A stretch of 64,000 nucleotides of DNA. Source: Hypomesus transpacificus. Its lineage: Eukaryota > Chordata > Actinopteri > Osmeriformes > Osmeridae. The notes beneath the pieces are model-generated. The model was not told the origin of the DNA. It worked only from the letters and a program-made list of their open reading frames with translations, and searched no databases. Below are positions 55,343 to 64,000 of the stretch, piece by piece. Made by a program: the position numbers and the translations under genes. Within the stretch, counting starts at the first letter, position 1. Each line of letters opens with the position of its first letter. The stretch spans positions 10,032,494 through 10,096,493 of the forward strand of contig NC_061061.1 of NCBI RefSeq assembly GCF_021917145.1, in the 5' to 3' direction.

Positions 55343-55518
55343 ATTTGTCTCCCGGAATGTTTTCCAATTAGGTGGCAAAGAGATAATGAATGAAATTATT
55401 ATTAATGATCTCATCAACATTGAGGAGAAAAAGTAGAATTCCTTCACTGCCTCAATTCTGAAACTCGATCAGGCCCGCTATTATTTCAAAGTTCAATCAA
55501 GATAGGAACGTCTCTGTC

Positions 55519-55524
55519 AATAAA
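55519..55524 (+). terminator. Candidate poly(A) signal for arhgef2
   Basis: AATAAA in GTCAATAAAGGTGCG, about 1.7 kb after the stop codon. Not verified. Confidence 0.3.
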
Positions 55525-56301
55525 GGTGCGTCCGTGATCATTTCAACGTGCCCTCTTTAAGTTCACAAGCACACTGGGGCAATCTGTTCAGCTGTCCAGA
55601 CACACCTTAGTGGGGAGATAGCCTATTACTTTACAAATCTGACACGACAGATCTCTCCAGGGAAGCGGATTCTGAATAGAGGCATTCCAAGTACGTTTAT
55701 CTCAGTCAGGTGAGTTTGGATCTTGTGAGCTAGAATTGCAAAATGTTTCTTTGGAACCAATGAATTACCAATGTATAAAGCTTTTATAGATGGAATAATC
55801 AATAAGAACGACAATATCGAATGTAATTAAGAAGCGAGAAAAACAAGTTGTTATAATAGTCTTCGTGGTAGGCTACATTTGTTGTTTTGTTAGGCTACAT
55901 AATAAACACTGTGGACGGACCATTGCCATTTGTTAAGTTCCGTGATTTTAGTTTCGAAGTTTAGGGATTTTAGTTTTGAATACATACGTTCATAACTGTT
56001 TGCGACACCTGGGCGTTGAAGGAAGGTATTTTGATGGACCTCACCAACTGTCAGGAAGTTAACTGAATTGCTAAACATTTTTTCGTTGTATTGCTCCCAC
56101 TTGAGGGAAGAAAGGGTTCATGGCAATGGGATTTAATTATTTAGGCCATTAGATTTCGCTAGTGCATGGCATAAAACACAGTCTGTTTTAAATGTTGAAT
56201 ATACAATAGTAAGTCAATGAGTTAATATAAAATACAAAAGAAATATAAAAAATTCAAAGTTGGATCATAAACTGTATGTATTATAGTCTGTCACACATGC
56301 T

Positions 56302-59101
56302 ATGGAAGCCCTGACAAAGACATTGGAAATCACGCTTCCCCAAGCCAGAGTAAGTAGACTAGCCTTTAAAGTCCAGTACCATACTGAATAACTCATGATT
56401 TATACCTACTGACACATAGCATAGAGATAATTCAACATGGAGTTACAACACAAGTCAGCACAAGAAGTAGAGTCATCAAGCCTAACGTGTCCCTTGTGTT
56501 GCTGTAGGACATGTGGTGGGGAACACTGGGCACTGTCAGGCCGTACCCCAACTTCAATGCTGGGAAAGATGCTAGAGAGCTTCATACTGCTCTGGAGAGC
56601 AAAGGTACCAGTCAGGTTTGATACGATGATACACTTTGTACATATGTATGCGCTGCTAAGTATGTGTGTGTATGTGTGAGCATAGTCACAGATGTGAACA
56701 CACTGGTACGAATCCTGACTAATCGGAACAATGCCCAGCGACAGAGCATTGCGGACGCCTATCACAAGCTCACACAGAAGGTACATCAGCTGCACTCTTT
56801 CTCTCACACATACGTACACATGCAGGCACAACCGCCAGGGCATCACCACGGCAAACCAACATTGTCGTGTCCATGCTTGGCAAAGCTGGTCTCCAGTACC
56901 TCTGCTCCCCTGCAGGATCTGTCCCTAGCCCTGAAGAAGGCCCTCTCTGGGGGGCTGGAGGACCTCATGCTGGGCCTGATGATGACCCCGGCTCAGTTCG
57001 ACGCCCACCGCCTCAGACAGACCATGGAGGTGAGAGGGATGAGCTGTGTGTGTGTGTGTCTGAGAAGGGGCTTCACCCTTTCCCATCTACAACAATACGA
57101 ATGGGTACGATCCCATGTGGGTGTCTTGTGGTGGACGTGCCTGACTTCTAGTTGGATTGCCTGCGTGTCGTTCCAGGGGCTGGGCACGGATGAGGAGGGC
57201 CTGCTGGAGGTGCTGTGCAGCAAGTCTCCACAGCAGCTCAGGGACATCACCATAGCCTACAAGCAGGGTGAGACACACACACACGCACGTAGATGCATAC
57301 ACACACATGCACACACATTAACGCCCAGTAAGCTAACACTTTAAACCCTACTCATGCTTGTTTGTGCTTATAGAGTTTGACCGCTACTTGGAGAATGACC
57401 TCATCAGCGAGACGAGTAAGGAGTTCACCAAACTGGTGCTGGCCATACTCAAGGTAACGGATGCATCCGTTTTGGGATACGTAATAAGATACAGATCCAG
57501 TACATGTTCAAGATCAACTATGTATACTGTTGAAATACAGTACATAATACACTTACTTAACTTTGATGTATTGTGGATACATGGATACACATGGATATTG
57601 AGCTATTGCACAACTGAGTGAAAGGGAGTTTCTTTTGATGTCAACAGAAGGAAGAGACTAACGTAAAGGGCTTTATTAATTACCAACTCATTGATCAGGA
57701 CACTAAGGTATGATTCCAGCTTTATTGAAGCAATGGCTTGTACGCCTTTAAAATGCTCTCAATTCAATTTGTTTCACATCAAGTTTCATGGTGTTTGTGT
57801 GTGTGTATGTGTGTGCGTGTGTGTGTGTATGTGTGTGTGTGTAGACTCTAAATGCAGCAATCAGTGGTAAAAAGACGGACCCAGCCCCCTGGATACAGGT
57901 GTTAACCACCCGGGACTCAGTTCACCTCAACAGAGGTGAGAAACACACACCTTCTCTTGCCTCCTCCTTCTCTTTCATACAAGTCAACAGTATTTAACTC
58001 AAAGCCTCTTTATATATTTGGAAGGGGCTTTGAAGTTCAAGCAAAAGGAAAAATATCTAGGGATAACATTGAGTTTCATATCATTCCAACATTATTACTG
58101 TAACACCTCTCTCCCTTTCAGTGTTTTCCAGGTTGGAGGATTTGAGAAATGAGAGAGTGGAAAAAATGGTTCAAACTCACTTCTCTGGGGATGTTAAAAT
58201 TGGCTTTCGCATACTAGGTAAGATCTGATTAACCTCTCAGTGTGTAAGGAGTTTTCTTTTAAAGGGAACATTCTGATATGGCATATTCATGATGGCTCTG
58301 TCTCAACAGTTTCAAAATTGCATTTCATTATTTTGTAGTCAGAAAAGTCAGATTACTTTTCTGGCCTGTTTGTTTCTGTAATAATTAGCAATCCTCAGTT
58401 TTATTTATTTCAACCTCTACCGAGCTTTATGCATCTTGACACTCACAAGAAAATCAACCCCACGATTCTTAATTGTATTTTGTACATGTGTGTGTATTTT
58501 AATTCTTAGTTTGCTGCATCCAGAGTATTCCTGCATACCTGGCACAGAGGCTGCAGAGCAACATTAAGGTTAGCCTGTCTTATGATATTGAGGATAACTC
58601 CCCTTGGTCGGGCTTTATTCATACTTGGCGTGTGTGTGTGTCATACATGTCAACATTTGAATACCAAAATCCGGGAGACCTCAGAAGGGGGGGGGGGGGG
58701 GGGTCAGAGACAGAGGGTGCCAGAGGCTGGCTAAATACACATAAATAAGTCCCTTAGTTATAAAGCTCGTCCATATATTGTTAAATTTGCAGCCATATTC
58801 TTTTTTTCCGCCGTAGCACCACCTGAGACTTGTCATTCATAATGCCATTTCTTCCACTGATTCTCGATTCAAATTTCTCCCGTCTACCTGCGCAGATATC
58901 AGGAACGCAACTGGGTTGTAGGTTGCCAGGTTGAGGTCACAAATGGGTTGAAAATGGTATGATGTGTATTATGTGTGTAGGAGGCTTTTTATAAAAGATC
59001 TGGCAACTGGACAACCTTGGAATAATATATTAATGTGATTATTCATATAACGAGGTCTGGGCCATACAAATTACGGGTTTCACGGGAGAAAAAACAAAAT
59101 G

Positions 59102-59133
<32 letters not shown>

Positions 59134-59832
59134 GAGATGGGTGTAAAATACGGGAGACTCCCAGGGAAAACGAGAGTGTTGACAGGTATGGTGTGCGTGT
59201 GTGTGTGTGTGTGTGTGCAGAAAGGGCGTGCTATGCAGTGGATACTCATCAGCCACAGTGAAGATGATCTGCTTTGCGTCCGAATGGAGTTTCGCAGGCT
59301 GACCAACAATTCCCTATACTCTACACTCCAGGTATGGCTTCAGACACATACTTATATGTACAGATACACAATGAATGATCTCAAACAGTGGCGATTTTAG
59401 ACCCTTTTTAGGAGTGCTCAAGCACCCCTAAATGTAATCTCAGCCCCCCTTAAAATAAGAATAACATTTTTAAATGATTATTGTTTATTATCATTTGATG
59501 CTGGTAGTTCATGAAGTTAGGGACATCATTAGTTTTTTCATTCAATCAATATTTTTGCATAATAATACTTACACGTATTAATTGTTATCCAGTGAAATTA
59601 GGGATTTATATTACCAAGGGGGTTTAGCACTTTTTCATGGCACTGTATTCATGTCACATTCTCATTGAGGGCTGAGCATCCCTAAAGGTCTGATCCTAAA
59701 ATCGCCCCTGATCTCAAATACATTAGTCATTGATTCCTTTTCTTATCTCCCATCCATTCTTTCTCACAGAAAGAATACAAAGGAGAACTGCAGCAAGCTC
59801 TTCTGGCCTTGTGTCGATCTGAAGACCTATAA
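56302..59832 (+). CDS. anxa9: Annexin, closest to annexin A9
   Basis: Twelve coding exons: 56302-56349, 56508-56604, 56686-56780, 56916-57029, 57177-57267, 57374-57453, 57648-57707, 57845-57935, 58122-58217, 58510-58568, 59221-59331 and 59770-59832. All phases fit, giving 1005 nt (334 aa). The short head MEALTKTLEITLPQAR is followed by MWWGTLGTVRPYPNF, like human ANXA9 AWGTLGTLRTFLNF. The end QQALLALCRSEDL resembles ANXA9 LLALCRAEDM. The four annexin repeats are visible: LVRILTNRNNAQRQSIADAY (1), GLGTDEEGLLEVLCS (2), GKKTDPAPWIQVLTTRD (3) and WILISHSEDDLLCVRMEF (4). A canonical type II calcium loop (GLGTD) remains only in repeat 2. The repeat-4 loop is about four residues short. Annexins bind acidic membranes with calcium; ANXA9 has largely lost calcium binding. 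ANXA2 is the main alternative name. Confidence 0.87.
57785..57843 (+). repeat. (GT)n microsatellite abutting an anxa9 acceptor
   Basis: GT repeats run to GTGTGTAG/ACTCTAAATG at 57844, so the acceptor of exon 57845 lacks a normal pyrimidine tract. Confidence 0.85.
58642..59190. mobile_element. MITE-like element in anxa9 intron
   Basis: The ends are inverted: left CATACATGTCAACATT and right, in reverse complement, CATACCTGTCAACACT. The flanks GTGTGTGT and GTGTGCGT match at 7 of 8 bases but lie in a GT repeat, so the duplication is unsure. It contains GGGAGAC near both ends and two G runs (58687-58702, 59101-59130). No coding capacity. Confidence 0.65.
59386..59710. mobile_element. 325-bp hAT MITE in the last anxa9 intron
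   Basis: The ends are CAGTGGCGATTTTAG and, in reverse complement, CAGGGGCGATTTTAG. A perfect 8-bp target-site duplication ATCTCAAA flanks it (59378-59385 and 59711-59718). It also shows subterminal inverted similarity (GCACCCCTAAA / GCATCCCTAAA). It inserted between exons 59331 and 59770. Confidence 0.92.
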
Positions 59833-59838
59833 ATGACA

Positions 59839-59844
59839 AATAAA
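59839..59844 (+). terminator. Poly(A) signal of anxa9
   Basis: AATAAA seven bases after the TAA stop (59830-59832). If it is used, the 3'UTR would be very short. Confidence 0.55.
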
Positions 59845-60890
59845 ATCATGTCTATTTCATCAGTAATTGTCAGTGTGATTGTTGTCATATTGGTGTTTTA
59901 ATGTATTTTGGCAAGTATGTTGTTTGTGATGGTAGAATGAAAAATCGGAATGTCCTTTTACATCTTTCTAAATTGTTCTCAGTAGTTTTGGGCTTTACGT
60001 AATCATTACACCTGGGGAAGGCATTTTACAAGAACAGTTTGGGTTCTATTCTGATTGTTATGTCCGCGTAAGCTTTCAAATGTATCTGTCTATTAGCAAA
60101 CTACATGGAGTCCATCAAATCCAAAAAGTCTCTCTCCAGTCCAGTTCCCTCTAATTGTGGTACAATGTCAGCCAAGAGACGGGTATTAATACCCACCAAG
60201 CATCTCACAGCTGGCATTCATGCCCACTGTCCCTCCGCCTTCCTTGGCAAAGTACCCCCCCCTTCCCTCCCTCCCAGAAATATAGTATAAGCTCAAATGA
60301 TTCTGGGCCAACTGTATCTTTGGTTGGCACTGTGGCGCTTACCTGGTACTGTGCCCCCTCCCTTAACAACAAAAAAAGTACTGGTGCAATTCACTAGTTC
60401 CAAACAACTCTGATGTGACTTCCTGAGGAGTCGGTTGTTATAAGCCAGTTGGAACATACCACCGGACATGGTGTAGCAATTCTTTACACACTGATCGAGT
60501 CAATCCGATGTTCCACTCGCATGTGCTTTAAAAATGTGTGTAATTATAGTGGAAAAATTACATTAAATAAAACCTTTTTTTTAACAAAGGTGCAGGGTTA
60601 TTGCATAGTAATTGCCAAAGAAAGAGCTTGTGTGTGTGTGTGTATTTGTATGCACGTGTGTCATGTACAACTGTTGACCTTGACATTGAAAGTCTATGGC
60701 TGTCAGGAACACAACTATATCACCTGACGGTAAATACTCTGCTTGCTCCAAGGTGAAAGATGTGCGAGTCTGCTTGTGTGTGTGTGTGTGTGTGTGTGAG
60801 AGAAGTTTGTACATGTTTAATAATGGATTTTCAGGGGGCGGGGGGGGGGGAGGGGCAAGAGTGGTGGGAGTGGCCAACTTTACATTCAGA
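59845..60890 (+). other. anxa9-tropomyosin intergenic region
   Basis: No coding exon seen. It holds (GT)n at 60630-60660 and 60776-60799 and a G-rich run at 60836-60854. An E-box CACCTG lies at 60721-60726, a plausible muscle promoter element by position only. Confidence 0.4.
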
Positions 60891-60896
60891 TATAAA
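60891..60896 (+). promoter_or_regulatory. tpm3: TATA box of the tropomyosin gene
   Basis: GATATAAAACCC lies 114 bases before the ATG at 61010, consistent with a short leader in the same exon. Inferred from motif and spacing. Confidence 0.5.
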
Positions 60897-61009
60897 ACCC
60901 TTCTCCATTTGAAAGTGTCCGTGTGGTCCCTCTTCAACTTGTCCTCCCTCATTCCTGATCCAGGAACGTTACCTTCTCATCCTCACAAGTCCAACCAAAC
61001 GCTGCCAAA

Positions 61010-62314
61010 ATGGAGGCCGTCAAGAAGAAGATGTTGATGCTGAAGCTGGATAAAGAGACTGCTGTGGAACAGAGTATGCAGTCTGATCTCGACAAGACGG
61101 CTGCTGAGGAAAAGAGCAAACAGGTGGAGCTAACACGTAGACCAGGCTAACACTTAAACCATGCTTATACTCAAACCAGGCTAATACTTAGACCAGGCTA
61201 ACACCTAGACCAGGGTAGCACAGATAGTGGGTGATGTTAACTACCAATAAATGTAAAATAAAAAAATAAAAATAGAAGGACAACTTGTTTTAGACAATTG
61301 ACACACGAGTATTAAGAAAGAAAAGCTATTTGATATTATCCCAACAAATATAATTTTCTTTAACATTTCAACGGCACTGGCTATTTTGTCACACAACCTT
61401 CATAAGAGCCATGAAAGAAAATTGATGGACAGCCACAACCAGACTCAAGGTTTTTACACCAGGATCCTTAAACGATACAGCTGAATGCCTCATGAATCTA
61501 TAATAAGACTGTGCAAGCATTCTTCTGTGGCAGAGACAGATGACCTGTCGCCAGGTTGGGATCCAACAGAAGAGGTGTAACTGAAGCTGAGACTGACAAT
61601 GGTTTACACAGGGAGGGCTTGAAGAGTTTCTGAGGATATTAATACCCTTGTGGCCTTTACACATGAGCCTCACCCCCATCAGGCCTGGCTCGATCCCAAC
61701 ATTCGACTTTGGACTTGGGGTGATTGAGATCCACGCCTCGAGATCACACATCTAATTATGGCAACAAAAAAATCCGCGGTTCTGTCAGCAAGGCAATTTC
61801 TCTAGCTCATGACTTCATGTTCAGTAACTGAGATTTTCAAATGAACTGTCTGAAAAACGATTCACCTTTTTTTCATGCAGACCCAAATGCACAATGCCTG
61901 TACACCTGCTTTGATTAACCGTAATTGTAAGAAATATGCAATAACTTTGGATGTTGTTGATCAATCCTCTCATGTCTCTTTCTTTGCTGGCGTCTCTCCT
62001 CTCCTTCACCCTTTTCCAGTTTTGCAGTCTCTGTCCTCCCTGTTCGCTCTTCTTCTCCTTCCCTCTGTGTGGGCGTAATCTCACTGTCTTTTCCTTTATC
62101 TCCGCATTCCTTCCATCTCTCATCCATGTTTTTCTCCATCCACCTTTTCTTCCACTGTCACTTTCTGTCTGTCTCTCTGTGAACACAGCATGAAGATGAG
62201 CTCCTGCAGATGCAGAAGAAGCTGAAGGGGACTGAGGACGAGCTTGACAAGTACTCAGAGGCCCTGAAGGATGCCCAGGAGAAGCTGGAGGTGGCGGACA
62301 AGAAGGCCGCAGAT
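61010..62314 (+). CDS. tpm3: Tropomyosin, high-molecular-weight type, first two exons (partial)
   Basis: Exon 61010-61123 (38 codons, equal to tropomyosin exon 1a) encodes [20 protein letters not shown] up to EEKSKQ. Exon 62189-62314 (42 codons, equal to exon 2) encodes [20 protein letters not shown], then [20 protein letters not shown]. Exon sizes and phases (0, 0) are exactly those of vertebrate striated-muscle tropomyosins, which coil along actin and set myosin access. Exon 2 keeps the family core, but residues 17-39 differ strongly from the near-invariant vertebrate sequence (human TPM3 ENALDRAEQAEAEQKQ), and residue 39 is His instead of Leu. Exon 3 lies beyond the window or was not found. 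The symbol rests on synteny with anxa9/arhgef2; tpm4-like is possible. Confidence 0.8.
61131..61215 (+). repeat. 17-bp minisatellite, five copies, at the start of tropomyosin intron 1
   Basis: Units of TAACACGTAGACCAGGC, with 2-5 changes each, begin eight bases inside the intron (donor CAG/GTGGAG at 61124). Confidence 0.88.
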
Positions 62315-64000
62315 GTGAGTTACATATCCCAGCAACCTTAAACCTACAGTATGGTACACACACACACCTACACTCAAACACATGTTTCTTCCCTTCCAAT
62401 AACTTTTATTAATCTCTCCCACTTAGTATACACATATACATTATGCGTATACTTGACATAAACACATTCTCTTTTCAATAGCTTGGATCGAAAGCGTTTA
62501 AGTGCATTATATCTGTTTTTATAAGAGCCTAAACTTTTAGCCAACATTTTTTGCCCATCTTTTAATTACAATCCATGGGTCGTGATTTCAGTTGTGTCCT
62601 TAAGCCACTGAATAGATCTCACTGATAGATTTAATTTGATATATTATACTCATATTCACCCAACATGGCATAAATCAAAAAATTCTGCATGGGTCTACCG
62701 GACTTTCAAAAAACAACTTTTTCACGACACAGCGCCCACATGTGTTCAATTGGAAGTTTGGGAGTGTCAGTTGGTCTATTCTGACAACCGATATCTCATT
62801 GTGTCAGTGTGCAGTCGGACATAGATACTGACAGTTCCAATACTGCCCATGTCAATCCGAGCAGGATTATTAATGACTCCCGACGGAGGTTCACATATCA
62901 GAAGGAAACATCCGAGTATGTAATCCCCTAAACTTCCCTCTCAAATGCTATCTTCCCTCAATCCAAAATCTTCTCAATTTCAACCACCTTTTATTTACCA
63001 CCTCGGTTTTCTCTAGTGTCTTCTTCCTGTCATTGTCTGCAGGACCAGGACAGTGATTGACCCCAGATATAGCAGAGCCCAGATATAGCAGGCCCACCTG
63101 TCGCAGTCATAGTTTGCCTTGTTATGGCAAAGCCCTCAGGAGGCTCCCCCGTGCCAACATACCAGTGGGACTTAAAACAGGAGAGCCCGGGACGGGGGTC
63201 AGAAGGAGGAGGGGTGAAGAGTGTCACAAAGACAATGCTCAGCTGGGACATAACACACGAGCTGACATGACTTATGAAATACCGACCTTGCTCGCTCCGG
63301 TGATTAAATACGGATTCTCGCGTGACATCGCTGTCCTGAAATATAGTAGAAGAGGGGATGATACGTTGAGATGTAAAAAAAAACTTTAAAAAACTGCTAA
63401 GAAAGAATGAGCATTTCCATGCAATGTCTTCGCATGCAAAAGTTACCATTGTTGAAGTGAAGAAAAGCCAACTCAAAACACTTCATGACAGCTGGAACAA
63501 AAGTAAGGCCATCTTCCCAATGTGCTGAGTAGTGTGAGACCTTGAGAAGGTGTAGATATCTCAGAGAGGATAAAGATATCAAATCTACTGCTTGGCTTGC
63601 ACAGGATCCACAAGGCCCAGAGGACAGCTAAGCCAACCAACTATCCCGGGGTTGTGACTCACAGTTTCAGTTGCAAAAAACCCCCTCCATGTCTTGAGGC
63701 TGTGTCTCTCCAGAGGGCGTCCGGAGACGGGCGACAATGTGGGAAGACACACTCACCTTCAGGTGCAGAGACATACACGCTCTGTAGGAAGCCAATCGCA
63801 CACTTTGGCTTATAGGTGACACATAATGAGATATGGGATAGAATACAGCAGTGTGTGGTCAGTGAGTTATCGGTCCCTTCCCTCTCAACCAGTCATCTAC
63901 CTCCTTGGGAAATTTGGCATGTCTGTACCAAGCTACAGATGCAGTGGGGTTGGGTGGGTTTCAAAGTATGATGTCTGTATCAAGCTACAGATGCAATGGG
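62315..64000 (+). other. Tropomyosin intron 2 or downstream DNA to the window edge
   Basis: I searched for tropomyosin exon 3 (expected to start near VASLNRRIQ) and found none. ORFs at 63030-63476 (minus) and 63057-63389 (plus) overlap each other and have no recognised domain. A 28-base sequence is repeated at 63920-63947 and 63973-64000. Confidence 0.45.

Noticed and set aside
56691-56780. Alternative acceptor CACAG/ATGTGAACAC for annexin exon 3
   Set aside because: It is in frame only if two residues of repeat 1 are lost. The acceptor at 56685 keeps the normal annexin spacing.
63030-63476. 148-aa minus-strand ORF and overlapping 110-aa plus-strand ORF
   Set aside because: They contradict each other, have no recognised domain and no exon-like borders. 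Possibly repeat-derived, but not supportable.

Overview
The window is nuclear DNA from a ray-finned (teleost) fish. It holds intron-rich vertebrate genes with GT-AG introns, very many (CT)n, (CA)n and poly-C/G microsatellites, and fish-type DNA transposons. The species cannot be named from the sequence. One 500-base run of N (46093-46592) marks an assembly gap.

Layout, left to right. (1) The 5' part of tmem79 (mattrin) lies on the minus strand and runs off the left edge (1-1483). (2) A complete short death-associated protein kinase of the DAPK2 type is on the plus strand in 11 coding exons (6226-11341). (3) An intergenic stretch carries three DNA transposons nested one inside another, each with its own target-site duplication (13509-15386). 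(4) arhgef2 (GEF-H1) fills about 38 kb on the plus strand. It has a long N-terminal form (exons from about 15.9 kb and 18.7 kb) and a short form with its own first exon at 28078. Both lead to a shared C1 - DH - PH - coiled-coil body that ends at 53834. (5) A complete annexin closest to annexin A9 (56302-59832) carries two MITE-like elements in its last introns. (6) The first two exons of a divergent high-molecular-weight tropomyosin (61010-62314) lead off the right edge.

Gene content. TMEM79, ARHGEF2, ANXA9 and TPM3 all lie at human 1q21-q22. The DAPK2-type kinase is the exception: human DAPK2 is at 15q22, near ANXA2 and TPM1. The set annexin + tropomyosin + DAPK in both places fits an ancient genome-duplication paralogon, so the fish kinase may be a duplicate that mammals lost. 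The genes are not an operon. Several of them (GEF-H1, DAPK, tropomyosin, annexin) act on actin-myosin contractility or membrane-cytoskeleton contacts, but neighbourhood is not evidence of joint function.

Points that limit the gene models. The second half of the arhgef2 C1 domain is missing and probably lies in the N gap. The exon at 52127-52493 is one base too long, at a C9 run. Two upstream arhgef2 exons do not agree in reading phase. Most long ORFs outside the listed exons are low-complexity shadows of (CT)n and (CA)n repeats.
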